From Candidatus Cloacimonadota bacterium (GTDB lineage: Bacteria; Cloacimonadota; Cloacimonadia; Cloacimonadales; Cloacimonadaceae): DNA of 40,661 nt. The stretch covers positions 1 to 40,661 of the forward strand of contig JAJBAW010000023.1 in the NCBI GenBank assembly GCA_020532545.1. Direction: 5' to 3'. A program made the translations under genes and the position numbers. The notes below the pieces were generated by a model. That model was given only the letters and a program-made list of their open reading frames with translations, did no database searches and was not told where the DNA came from. Position 1 is the stretch's first letter; every line of letters begins with the position of its first letter. Shown one piece after another: positions 6,937-14,361 of this stretch.

Positions 6937-8392
6937 TCTGAGCAAGCAAGCCGGATTGCTCTCTTTGGCAGATTTTACCCGGTTTTTTATCAAAACTCTG
7001 ATCGGGATTGCGCTAGCGAGATTGCTTTCGCCGGCAGATCTGGGTTCATACCGTCAGCTTTTTCTGATCTATAGCACCCTGTCCGGCATTTTGATGCTGG
7101 GTTTTCCCCAAAGCATGCTGTATTTCCTGCCCAAAGCGGGATCAAGTAAGGAAATCAAAGCTCTTGTCAACCGCACCGTGAATGTGATCTCGATTTTAGC
7201 GCTGCTCTGTGCAGCCATCATCTTCTTCAGCCGGAACCAGATAGCCCGGAGCTTCAATAACCCGGAGCTTTCGCGCCTGTTGATCGTCTATAGCATCTAC
7301 CCCATCTTCATCTTCATTACCCAGCTCTATAATTCTGTGATTCTGGGGCTGAAAGAACCGCTGAAATCCGCCCGCTTCATCATCTTTTCCGTGATCTGTG
7401 ATCTGGTACTGGTGCTGGGTGTGGCCTTCTTTACCAGAGATATCACGCTCATCGTCTGGGCGGTGGTGATCTCCGCGGGTGTCCAATGGCTTTGGGCTAC
7501 AGTGCAGCTCAGGAAATACAAGGGCAGCCTGAACCGAGAGAGTTTTCAGGGGCTGAAGGCTCAGCTCTCTTATACCATCCCTTTGGGGCTGTCGCTGCTG
7601 ATCGGAGTGCTCAGTGTGCAACTGGATAAACTCATGATCTCCAGCTTTTTTTCCCCGGAGCAATTTGCGGTTTTTTCATTGGGCGCCATGGAATTGCCTT
7701 TGATCGGCATCCTGATCAATTCCGTAAATGCCATTTTGCTGCCCAATATGAGTGCTGAGAACCCCAATCAAATGGCTCTGATCTACAATGCTTCGGTGCG
7801 CAAAAATGCTATCTTCATCTTTCCTCTGGCCACGGTGTTTTTTATCTTTGCCACGGAATTTATGGTCTTTCTCTACGGTAATGTTTACGCCGATGCCGCC
7901 CTTTATTTCAGAATCTATCTTTTGGTCTTGCCTCTGAGGGTCGCCACTTATGGCATCATCTTTCAAGCTTTGGGCAGGACCCGCCTGGTGATGATAGATT
8001 CCATCATCATGCTGATCATGAATGCCGTCCTCAACTTCTTCTTGATCAAGATTTACGGTATGCAAGGCGCAGCTATCGCCACCGTGATAGTTTCCTGGCT
8101 GATCGTGCTGGTCTATCTGGCCCAGATCCGTTGGCAATTGGGCTTTAAGCTACTGAAACTCTTTCCGCTGTGGAGCCTCATCAAGAACCTGCTGGCCGCT
8201 ATCCTGCCGGCTATTGCAGTGGTTTTACTCGCGGTGCATATTAGTAATTCCTTCTGGCGCATGATTCTGGGCGGAAGCGTCTATATGCTCCTGTATTTTG
8301 CCATAGGGTATTTGTTTAAGGTTATTTTGCCTTATGATCTGCGCCTGGCTCTGGATTTTGGGCAGGGCATCATGAAGAAGCTAAAAAGATGA
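6929..8392 (+). CDS. Polysaccharide flippase (MOP/Wzx-type)
   Basis: A 487-residue, very hydrophobic protein with about 12-14 membrane segments. The N-terminus has the O-antigen flippase pattern: F-T-R-F-F-I-K-T-L-I-G-I-A-L-A-R-L-L-S-P-A-D-L-G and a following F-P-Q-S-M-L-Y-F-L-P. The family moves lipid-linked oligosaccharides across the inner membrane. The ATG at 6929 is preferred because an in-frame upstream start at 6905 would add 8 residues inside the preceding gene and breaks the usual N-terminal form. The 8-bp overlap with the previous gene and ATGA overlap with the glycosyltransferase point to a coupled surface-glycan operon. Confidence 0.88.
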   Translation: MNDLSKQAGLLSLADFTRFFIKTLIGIALARLLSPADLGSYRQLFLIYSTLSGILMLGFPQSMLYFLPKAGSSKEIKALVNRTVNVISILALLCAAIIFFSRNQIARSFNNPELSRLLIVYSIYPIFIFITQLYNSVILGLKEPLKSARFIIFSVICDLVLVLGVAFFTRDITLIVWAVVISAGVQWLWATVQLRKYKGSLNRESFQGLKAQLSYTIPLGLSLLIGVLSVQLDKLMISSFFSPEQFAVFSLGAMELPLIGILINSVNAILLPNMSAENPNQMALIYNASVRKNAIFIFPLATVFFIFATEFMVFLYGNVYADAALYFRIYLLVLPLRVATYGIIFQALGRTRLVMIDSIIMLIMNAVLNFFLIKIYGMQGAAIATVIVSWLIVLVYLAQIRWQLGFKLLKLFPLWSLIKNLLAAILPAIAVVLLAVHISNSFWRMILGGSVYMLLYFAIGYLFKVILPYDLRLALDFGQGIMKKLKR

Positions 8393-9531
8393 AGATACTC
8401 ATCATTCCCTCCTGGTATCCATATCTCGGAAATCCGTTGGCGGGGAAGTTCTTTGTGGATCAGGCCGTGGCCTTAGCCAAACACACTACCCATGATTATT
8501 ATATCTTGAATTTTGGGCAGAACGAGTATCAGCTCAACCTGAAACAGCCCGGGCAGATTCCGGCTAAACTGCGATCCTTCTTTTCTGCCAGGTCTCAAAC
8601 TAAACAGCTTGCCGAGAGGCTTTGGGAGATATCCGTCCCGCATCTGAGCTGGACTAATTTCATCAACAAAGGCAATCTTGACCGCTTTACTTTGCCTCAA
8701 GACATTAGCGTGGATCTGATCTATGCTCTGGTCAGCTATCCGGCCGGATATCTGGCTATGAGACTGGCAAAGCAAATGAAAACGCCCTATCTGATTGCAG
8801 AACATAGCGGCCCTTTCCCGTTCCCTCAATTTCTGAAAGGCGGCAAGCTTTCGCCTCTGATCTCTGAGCCGCTCCAGAGGGCAAGCAAGGTAATTGCGAT
8901 CAGCTCTTTTTTGCAAAGAAGTATTCAAGAATATACCGGTATAAAAGCAGATATCATCCCCAATATGGTGGATACAGATTTCTTTGTCCCTGCAGAGAAC
9001 ACACGCCCAAGCAAGAGCCTGAAACTCTTTTCCATGTCCGCCTTTACTAAAGCCAAGGGAACTCTGGAACTCCTGGAGGCGCTCCATATACTCGCACGCA
9101 AGAATTTCAAGTTTGAGCTGGTGTGGGCTGGAGAGGGAACTTTGCGCAGAGAGATGATGGACAAAACGGCAAGACTTCCGGTGCGCTTTCCGGGGACTTT
9201 AAACCGGGCCCAAGCCCTGAAAGAATACCAAATGAGTGATCTGTATGTGATGCCTTCGCGGATTGAGAGCTTTAGTATGGTGCTGATCGAGGCTATGAGC
9301 TCTGGGGTGCCTGCTGTGGCGACTTCTTCTGGTGGCCCCTCGGATATCATTACTACCGATACAGGCATACTCTGTGAGCCTCAAAATGCCGGTGCTTTGG
9401 CCAAGGCAATATTGGAATATGGGGATAGAAGGGCCGAATTCGATTCAAGTCAAATCCGTAGCCACTGTGTAAGACTATATAGCGAAAAAGTGGTCTGCGC
9501 TCAGCTCAATGATCTCTTTGAAAGTATCTAA
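8389..9531 (+). CDS. Glycosyltransferase family 4 protein
   Basis: A 380-residue GT-B fold enzyme. The first domain begins M-K-I-L-I-I-P-S-W-Y-P and contains A-E-H-S-G-P-F-P. The second domain starts with the K-L-F-S-M-S-A-F-T-K-A-K-G-T-L-E-L-L-E-A-L nucleotide-binding segment and ends with the GT4 E-x7-E motif (E-S-F-S-M-V-L-I-E, then A-M-S-S-G-V-P-A-V-A-T). It should add a sugar from a nucleotide donor to a glycolipid or polysaccharide. Sugar and acceptor are unknown. It is the last gene of the xseA-to-glycosyltransferase chain and converges with the response regulator 25 bp away. Confidence 0.92.
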   Translation: MKILIIPSWYPYLGNPLAGKFFVDQAVALAKHTTHDYYILNFGQNEYQLNLKQPGQIPAKLRSFFSARSQTKQLAERLWEISVPHLSWTNFINKGNLDRFTLPQDISVDLIYALVSYPAGYLAMRLAKQMKTPYLIAEHSGPFPFPQFLKGGKLSPLISEPLQRASKVIAISSFLQRSIQEYTGIKADIIPNMVDTDFFVPAENTRPSKSLKLFSMSAFTKAKGTLELLEALHILARKNFKFELVWAGEGTLRREMMDKTARLPVRFPGTLNRAQALKEYQMSDLYVMPSRIESFSMVLIEAMSSGVPAVATSSGGPSDIITTDTGILCEPQNAGALAKAILEYGDRRAEFDSSQIRSHCVRLYSEKVVCAQLNDLFESI

Positions 9532-9556
9532 GCGCCTGTAAAAACCTAAAGTAAGC

Positions 9557-9928
9557 TTAATCGTTCAGTAGAACTGAATTGATGGTAGCGATCATTTCCT
9601 CACGCATGAAGGGCTTTTGTAAAGTGGCTTTGGCGCCTAATTTTTCTGCCAGGGGAAGATAACTGTCCGGCCCAAACCTTCCTCCACCGCTCATGGCAAT
9701 GATTTTGAGTTTGGGGTTGATTTCCAAAAGCTCTTGAATGGTCTCCAAACCCTCTTTATCCGGCATTATAATGTCGGTAAGCACCAAATCGGGCCTAAAT
9801 TCGGCACAGACTTCCAAAGCCTGATTGCCATCTCCGGCCTGCTGCACGTCAAAACCAGCTTTGGTGAGCATCTTTACCAAAACATTCCGAAAGCTGTCTT
9901 CATCTTCTATCACAAGGATTTTCGCCAT
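9557..9928 (-). CDS. Single-domain response regulator (CheY-like)
   Basis: A 123-residue receiver domain only. The acidic pair E8-D9, phospho-acceptor D52 (L-V-L-T-D-I-I-M-P-D), S80 and K105 (L-Q-K-P-F) are all present. There is no output domain. The ATG at 9928 follows a GAGGT ribosome site and gives the canonical M-A-K-I-L-V-I-E-D-E start. The frame extends 27 residues further upstream without family similarity. No kinase is adjacent, so its partner is encoded elsewhere. Confidence 0.93.
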   Translation of the reverse strand: MAKILVIEDEDSFRNVLVKMLTKAGFDVQQAGDGNQALEVCAEFRPDLVLTDIIMPDKEGLETIQELLEINPKLKIIAMSGGGRFGPDSYLPLAEKLGAKATLQKPFMREEMIATINSVLLND

Positions 9929-10101
9929 TTCTATACCTCGTTTACATATTCTTTTTGAGTCATTTACCATTGTACAAATCCATGATATGCCAATTTTAAA
10001 GAAATACAAATAATGTAAAGGATAATCTTCGCAGTTGCAAAAATGGAATCAAGCGTAAGAGATGAAAGCTATTTTGATAGAGATAGGCGCAGGATAAAGG
10101 A

Positions 10102-10177
10102 TGGTGGCGAGGCCCAGAATTGAACTGGGGACACAAGGCTTTTCAGGCCTCTGCTCTACCGGCTGAGCTATCTCGCC
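10102..10177 (-). tRNA. tRNA-Phe (anticodon GAA)
   Basis: A 76-nt cloverleaf with encoded CCA. D arm GCTC/GAGC, anticodon stem GAGGC/GCCTT around loop CTGAAAA (anticodon GAA), T arm CCCAG/CTGGG with loop TTCAATT. The acceptor stem has six pairs plus an A7-C66 mismatch at its base. A promoter lies just upstream (10192-10220). Confidence 0.95.
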
Positions 10178-10191
10178 ACGCATTAAAAAGC

Positions 10192-10220
10192 AGTAGATTT
10201 ATGAGGGGCTTTTTTGTCAA
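10192..10220 (-). promoter_or_regulatory. Promoter of tRNA-Phe
   Basis: Minus-strand TTGACA (10220-10215), a 17-nt spacer, then TCTACT (10197-10192). The first base of the tRNA is 15 nt beyond the -10 box, giving a short 5' leader. Confidence 0.65.
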
Positions 10221-10308
10221 GAACATTTTAGCTTGGCATAGGCCCGTTGGGGGGCTTTTGATAGAACGCAGATCGATAGGATTGAAGGGATTAGAAGGAC
10301 AAAAAGAG

Positions 10309-10372
10309 GTTTTAGGGTTTTAGCGTTTTAGCGTTTTAAAGTTTTAAGGTTTTAGCGTTTTAGCGCTTTAGC
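10309..10372 (+). repeat. Tandem array of eight GTTTTAGN octamers
   Basis: Eight consecutive 8-nt units of the form GTTTTAGN (variants GTTTTAAA, GTTTTAAG, GCTTTAGC) fill 10309-10372. A 7-bp hairpin, CGCAGGA with TCCTGCG (10377-10396), follows at once. The spacer 10178-10735 has no gene I can support. Confidence 0.8.
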
Positions 10373-10526
10373 GTAGCGCAGGACGCCGTTCCTGCGGAAC
10401 TGATTGGGAAAAACCAGTTTTGAGGTTTTCAGGTTAAAGGCAAAGGATTACAAGCTGCACCATATATTCCCAGAAATGATCAGCTTTGAGGCTATGATAT
10501 TCTTCTGCCAGGCATAGCTCCCCCAT

Positions 10527-10577
10527 TTGATGTCGTGTAGATAGTAGGAAAAATACTCTTATCTGTCTGTCATCTTC
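10527..10577 (+). repeat. Degenerate copy of a dispersed palindromic element
   Basis: CGTGTAGATAGTAGGAA followed by A-rich sequence and CTCTTATCT, ending in GTCATCT, matches the element at 29550-29612. Here the flanking inverted arms are decayed (about 9 of 14 positions pair). Confidence 0.55.
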
Positions 10578-10624
10578 ACCACAAGCTAACCGGGAGGGGC
10601 ACTGCAATTCAGGAGATAGAAGAA

Positions 10625-10664
10625 GTTTTAGGGTTTTAGGGTTTTAACGTTTTAAGGTTTTAGG
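10625..10664 (+). repeat. Second tandem array of GTTTTAGN octamers
   Basis: Five consecutive 8-nt units (GTTTTAGG, GTTTTAGG, GTTTTAAC, GTTTTAAG, GTTTTAGG) lie about 250 bp from the first array and in the same orientation. Confidence 0.8.
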
Positions 10665-10735
10665 GTGGTAGCAGCTTTATGGCTTTCTATACTGAAAAGT
10701 AAATTTCAGATAGAAAGCCATAGCTATCTCGCAGT

Positions 10736-11521
10736 TTATACCAAGCTCTGGGACAAGGTATGAGAATGCGCATAATAGAAATCAAAGAGATTGGTAAAAG
10801 CTCTCACCAAATCTTCATGATGGCAGATGATGGATGTGGTTGTGTTCGAATTTGAGATCATATCTTTGGTATTGATCAGGACGGTTCTATTATCGAAGAT
10901 CGCGAATTTCACCGGTACGTTTTTACAAGTTCTCACTTCCACGCCATGAGCCTGATATCTTTCCATCACACCCACCACGTCTGGATGTTTCAGTTCTTGC
11001 TCATCATAGATATTGATGTATTTCACCCCTTCGTTGAAAACCAATTCTGCCTCAATTAAACCAGCAGAAGGCATGATAAATGGTGATTTGAGTAAACTGA
11101 GAATCTGCTCTTTGGCCAGAGCTTCCAATTGCTCGATGCGCAGCAAGATCATATCTCTGTCTTTCACGACTTCAATGTAATCTATCACGCTGCTGTTTTT
11201 ATGGTTGTCTATATAGAATTTGTTCAGGATCTCAGCGGCTTGGTCCATTTGATCGATTTGCTTTTGCAAGATTCCGATCTGTTTGTTGATGGGATTGATC
11301 GGGCTATTTGCCTTATAGATTTTATCATTACCGGGCACTCTGATGCAGAAGTGCTTTTTCTCCAGCTTTTGAATGACAGAATAGATTTTGGTTTGGCGTA
11401 TCTCAGTGGCTTTTGCGAGCTCAGAGGCAGAGAGCTGCTTGCCCTGTAGCAGGCAAAGATACACTCGGGCCTCATAATCTGAGAGTCCCAATTGCTCCAA
11501 AGAGCTTTTAATATCGTTCAT
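10736..11521 (-). CDS. TrmB-family transcriptional regulator
   Basis: A 261-residue protein. Residues about 5-75 form a winged helix of the TrmB type (L-G-L-S-D-Y-E-A-R-V-Y-L-C-L-L, then L-S-A-S-E-L-A-K-A-T-E-I-R-Q-T-K-I-Y-S). A coiled-coil-like stretch comes next (I-G-I-L-Q-K-Q-I-D-Q-M-D). The C-terminal domain (about 110-255) resembles the phospholipase-D-like sensor half of this family. Such regulators often sense sugars, but the ligand here is unknown. The ATG at 11521 follows GGGAGGGGG 7 nt upstream and overlaps the stop of a 50-residue gene (ATGA). The frame extends 6 residues upstream, which I reject on the ribosome site. No sugar-transport operon lies nearby. Confidence 0.85.
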   Translation of the reverse strand: MNDIKSSLEQLGLSDYEARVYLCLLQGKQLSASELAKATEIRQTKIYSVIQKLEKKHFCIRVPGNDKIYKANSPINPINKQIGILQKQIDQMDQAAEILNKFYIDNHKNSSVIDYIEVVKDRDMILLRIEQLEALAKEQILSLLKSPFIMPSAGLIEAELVFNEGVKYINIYDEQELKHPDVVGVMERYQAHGVEVRTCKNVPVKFAIFDNRTVLINTKDMISNSNTTTSIICHHEDLVRAFTNLFDFYYAHSHTLSQSLV

Positions 11522-11670
11522 AGTAGTACCCCCTCCCATTTCAGGAGCGTCGGTTTCCTTGATAAATTGTGGTTTTGTGTTTTGAATAGCGCCAAGATGA
11601 AGATGCCATTTAGAATTGTAAGCAACCTTGCTATCATACTTGTAGCATTGCCTTGCAAGAATTTATTCAT
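11518..11670 (-). CDS. 50-residue hydrophobic peptide coupled to the TrmB-family regulator
   Basis: An ATG at 11670 has GGGAG about 8 nt before it and opens a 50-residue frame (MNKFLQGNAT... to ...WEGVLL). Its TGA overlaps the regulator's ATG as ATGA. Residues about 11-29 (S-M-I-A-R-L-L-T-I-L-N-G-I-F-I-L-A-L-F) are hydrophobic and could span the membrane. The tail is basic. The promoter TTGACA-17-TAAACT lies just upstream, leaving a leader of about 25 nt. I do not recognise the family. It may be a small membrane protein, or a leader whose translation couples or gates expression of the regulator. Confidence 0.6.
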   Translation of the reverse strand: MNKFLQGNATSMIARLLTILNGIFILALFKTQNHNLSRKPTLLKWEGVLL

Positions 11671-11700
11671 CGCAAACTCCCGTATGTTATTTCTGAATGC

Positions 11701-11729
11701 AGTTTAGATGCAGGCGTAATATCTGTCAA
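11701..11729 (-). promoter_or_regulatory. Promoter of the small peptide/TrmB unit
   Basis: Minus-strand TTGACA (11729-11724), a 17-nt spacer and TAAACT (11706-11701, 4 of 6). It sits 30 nt upstream of the 50-residue peptide's ATG and about 180 nt upstream of the regulator's ATG. Confidence 0.65.
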
Positions 11730-11848
11730 GTCAATTATTACCCCGAGGTTAATAAATAAGTTTGAGCCTGTTCAATTAAACCAGCATTCTTGGGTCTCCT
11801 TTCGCATTTTTGAGTCCTTTCTCATTTGAGGGACTTGATCACATGTCT

Positions 11849-11897
11849 ATCTACCCTTAATCAAGCGTTAATAATTAACGCTTGATTAAGGGTAGAT
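11849..11897. repeat. 23-bp perfect inverted repeat
   Basis: The arms 11849-11871 and 11875-11897 are exact complements around a 3-nt centre (TAA). There is no T tract on either side, so an ordinary terminator is unlikely. It lies in the gene-free stretch 11730-12628, between two divergent promoters. It could be an operator, a cruciform site or the relic of a mobile palindrome. Confidence 0.85.
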
Positions 11898-11960
11898 GAA
11901 GATATGATCGAGGCTTTTGGGAGAGAGAGAAAGGATCAAATACATATAGGGTTTGCTATC

Positions 11961-11982
11961 TAACGACTATTTAACGACTATT
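11961..11982 (+). repeat. Tandem 11-bp duplication
   Basis: TAACGACTATT occurs twice back to back (11961-11971 and 11972-11982). Nothing else can be assigned here. Confidence 0.7.
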
Positions 11983-12037
11983 TTTAAGTTGATTAATATC
12001 TGCTTGAATTGCAGAGCATTCAGGATAGAATAAGCTT

Positions 12038-12142
12038 CTTTTGGGCAAATACTCAATGAGGAGCGGAGGAGAATAGTTTCGCAGAGCTTTCAAAGAGAAA
12101 ATTCCCAGCAGGTTTTGCTGATGCTATCAAGAAGCCCAAAAG
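12038..12142. other. Possible structured element closed by a 9-bp stem
   Basis: CTTTTGGGC (12038-12046) pairs exactly with GCCCAAAAG (12134-12142) and encloses 87 nt with a small inner hairpin (CAGCA/TGCTG). It could be a small RNA or leader structure. I recognise no RNA family, and the strand is undecided. Confidence 0.25.
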
Positions 12143-12477
12143 TTCATAAAATGACAGATTATGTAGCTTATAGCAAATTGGGCTGCTCTGATTTCATTAA
12201 TTTATAACATAAAGCTCAAAAACTCTTTGGGACATTGTGCAGCGATCGGCCCCGAATTTCGCAAGATCAGTCTTTTTTTAGATAAAAACCTGGGCCTGGG
12301 GAAAATATATTCACAGCAATATTGAAGTCTCCCCTATCTGGTATCATTTAGATTATGCCCTCTACTATAAAGGCTTTAAGGCTCATGGTAGAGCCGAATA
12401 GTTCTGGATACTCTCGCTGTAATCTCATAGCTATTTACGTGAAATCGCAGAAAAACGGAAAAAAACGAAATAAGCGC

Positions 12478-12506
12478 TTGACAAGAAAAGCGGGGTGCAG
12501 TAAAGA
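12478..12506 (+). promoter_or_regulatory. Promoter of the dcw cluster
   Basis: TTGACA (12478-12483), a 17-nt spacer and TAAAGA (12501-12506, 3 of 6). The leader to the mraZ ATG would be about 115 nt. I saw no run of TGGGA-type boxes that would mark MraZ autoregulation as in E. coli. Confidence 0.5.
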
Positions 12507-12628
12507 TGTCATTGTAAGTCAGATTTGTTCAGAAAAGATCAAATTATCTCAGAACGAGTCGCCCCAGAGCCTTTATGTGATGGGGAAGCTCATAAACTGC
12601 TCAAACTCTTTAAAAAAAGGTGACGCCC

Positions 12629-13069
12629 ATGTCCGGTGAATTTTTAGGTATCTTTGAAAACTCAGTGCACAAGCAGCGGGTAATCATTCCAGCCAGCTTC
12701 AAGAAGAAGTTCGCGGAAGATTCCCAGCGTTCTGTGGTCGTGACTCTGGGCCCCAATGATACCATTGCCATCTATCCTTTGGATAGCTGGAACAGCACTT
12801 TGGAGCGCCTGAAACAAGGGAATGAGCGAGCACAGCAACTCCGTACCCAGCTTATTGATTTTGCCATGATGGAGCAGATTCTGGAAGGCCCGGGACGGGT
12901 AAGAATTCACAATATGCTGCTGGAAGAAGTGGGCATCGAGGACAGCGTGATCATCAAAGGTGAAGGGCACTACATCTCGCTGTGGAACCCGGAAGTTTAC
13001 TCCAAGGTACGCAAGACCAAGCTGCAAACCCATCGCAATACCTTCAGCAGTGAGGACTATCAGTTATGA
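12629..13069 (+). CDS. mraZ: MraZ, transcriptional regulator of the dcw cluster
   Basis: A 146-residue protein made of two AbrB-like SpoVT/MraZ half-repeats. The first is F-L-G-I-F-E-N-S-V-H-K-Q-R-V-I-I-P-A-S-F and the second is G-P-G-R-V-R-I-H-N-M-L-L-E-E-V-G-I. MraZ forms ring-shaped oligomers and binds DNA upstream of dcw clusters. The ATG at 12629 has AAAGGTGA upstream. A GTG at 12620 is in frame but overlaps that site. The stop overlaps rsmH by ATGA, and mraZ is first in the cluster as in most bacteria. Confidence 0.95.
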   Translation: MSGEFLGIFENSVHKQRVIIPASFKKKFAEDSQRSVVVTLGPNDTIAIYPLDSWNSTLERLKQGNERAQQLRTQLIDFAMMEQILEGPGRVRIHNMLLEEVGIEDSVIIKGEGHYISLWNPEVYSKVRKTKLQTHRNTFSSEDYQL

Positions 13070-14016
13070 GCAGCTATCACCAACCCGTAATGGCCAAAAC
13101 CTGCCTGGATATGCTGCAGCTCAAAGCTGGAGGTATCTATGTGGACGCCACTCTGGGCGGAGCAGGACACGCTTTGGCGATGTATGAAGCGGAGCCCGGC
13201 ATCAAGCTTTATGCTTTTGACCGGGATGCTGAGGCCATAGCTGAGGCCACCCAAAGACTGGCGGATTATGATCCCATCCTCATTCAGGCAAATTTTCGCG
13301 ATCTGCGCACCAGCCTCGCCTATAATAAGGTAAAGGGCATCGATGGCATACTCTTTGATTTGGGAGTTTCGTCGCATCAAATCGATAATGCCGAACGTGG
13401 TTTCAGTTTTGACAAAGATGCAACGCTCGATATGCGTATGAACCGGGAGCAAGAGCTCAGTGCGCTTCAGGTAGTGAATGAATCTTCCACCGGCGAACTC
13501 AGACATATATTCAGAGAATACGGAGAAGAGCATGCTGCGGGACGCATCGCCCGGGCCATAGAGAATGCCCGCGCCACGAAAGCCATCGCCACTACCAATG
13601 ATTTGACCGCCATCATCGAAAGCGTGGTGGGTGTGGGCTCCAAAGAATCTCTCAAGACCAAAGTACGAATCTTCCAGGCCCTCAGGATATTTGTGAACGA
13701 CGAGCTTGCCGCACTATCCTTTGCCCTCACGGATGCCATCAATCTGCTAAATCCCGGAGGACGCATCGTGGTGATGAGCTATCACTCTTTGGAAGACCGC
13801 ATCGTAAAAAACATCTTTAAGCTGGAGGCTACGGATTGCGTCTGCCCACCGGCTATTATCAACTGTATATGTGATCACAAAAGCAAGCTCAAGATCATCA
13901 CCAAACGCCCTCTGATGGCAGGTTCAGAGGAAATAAGCAGCAACGTCCGCTCCCGTAGTGCAAAGCTGAGAGTAGCGGAAAAGAAAAAGGGGGAACAATG
14001 TTACGAGGAAAGTTAA
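13066..14016 (+). CDS. rsmH: 16S rRNA (cytosine1402-N4)-methyltransferase
   Basis: At 316 residues this is the usual length. It begins Y-H-Q-P-V-M, then the SAM-binding Y-V-D-A-T-L-G-G-A-G-H-A (about 24-36) and G-I-L-F-D-L-G-V-S-S-H-Q-I-D. The insert domain follows, and then R-I-V-V-M-S-Y-H-S-L-E-D-R-I-V-K. It methylates C1402 in the ribosomal P site. It starts within the mraZ stop and overlaps the ftsL-like gene by 19 bp. Confidence 0.97.
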   Translation: MSSYHQPVMAKTCLDMLQLKAGGIYVDATLGGAGHALAMYEAEPGIKLYAFDRDAEAIAEATQRLADYDPILIQANFRDLRTSLAYNKVKGIDGILFDLGVSSHQIDNAERGFSFDKDATLDMRMNREQELSALQVVNESSTGELRHIFREYGEEHAAGRIARAIENARATKAIATTNDLTAIIESVVGVGSKESLKTKVRIFQALRIFVNDELAALSFALTDAINLLNPGGRIVVMSYHSLEDRIVKNIFKLEATDCVCPPAIINCICDHKSKLKIITKRPLMAGSEEISSNVRSRSAKLRVAEKKKGEQCYEES

Positions 14017-14357
14017 TCACCTTGCTCATACTGGGCACTGTATGTGGGTTTTTGAACTTTTTTAACAACAACAAGATCGTACACTACACCAGAAGGCTGG
14101 CGACCGTGGAAAAATGCTTTAACGCTGAGAAAAATATCAATACAGAGCTTTTGGTGGAACACGATGATCTTAGAAGCGGGCGGCACATCGCCTCTCTGGT
14201 ACGGGTGGAAATGAGTCAATTTATCCCGGAGCAGGGGCAAGGAATGATAGTATATGTGCACGAACCTTCTCAAAAGCAGGAAAAAAGCGGTTATTGCATC
14301 ATAGATCTGATCGCGACAAAAGCTGAGGCCAAAAACGTAAGTATAATTCTCGATTAG
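13998..14357 (+). CDS. ftsL: FtsL-like division protein
   Basis: A 119-residue bitopic protein. One membrane segment lies near residues 5-21, followed by a polar coiled-coil-like stretch with regularly spaced L and V. It lacks sequence motifs, as FtsL proteins usually do, so the call rests on size, topology and position between rsmH and the PASTA penicillin-binding protein. FtsL links FtsQ/FtsB to FtsW-FtsI in the divisome. AGGGGG lies just before the ATG. The C-terminal 35 residues go beyond a typical FtsL. Confidence 0.7.
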   Translation: MLRGKLITLLILGTVCGFLNFFNNNKIVHYTRRLATVEKCFNAEKNINTELLVEHDDLRSGRHIASLVRVEMSQFIPEQGQGMIVYVHEPSQKQEKSGYCIIDLIATKAEAKNVSIILD

Positions 14358-14361
14358 ATTT

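Noticed and set aside
10309-10664. CRISPR array
   Set aside because: Repeats are 8 nt with no spacers, and no cas gene is present.
12355-12639. A 94-codon open frame on the plus strand before mraZ
   Set aside because: It contains the TTGACA promoter and the mraZ ribosome site, is low-complexity and basic, and has no ribosome site of its own.
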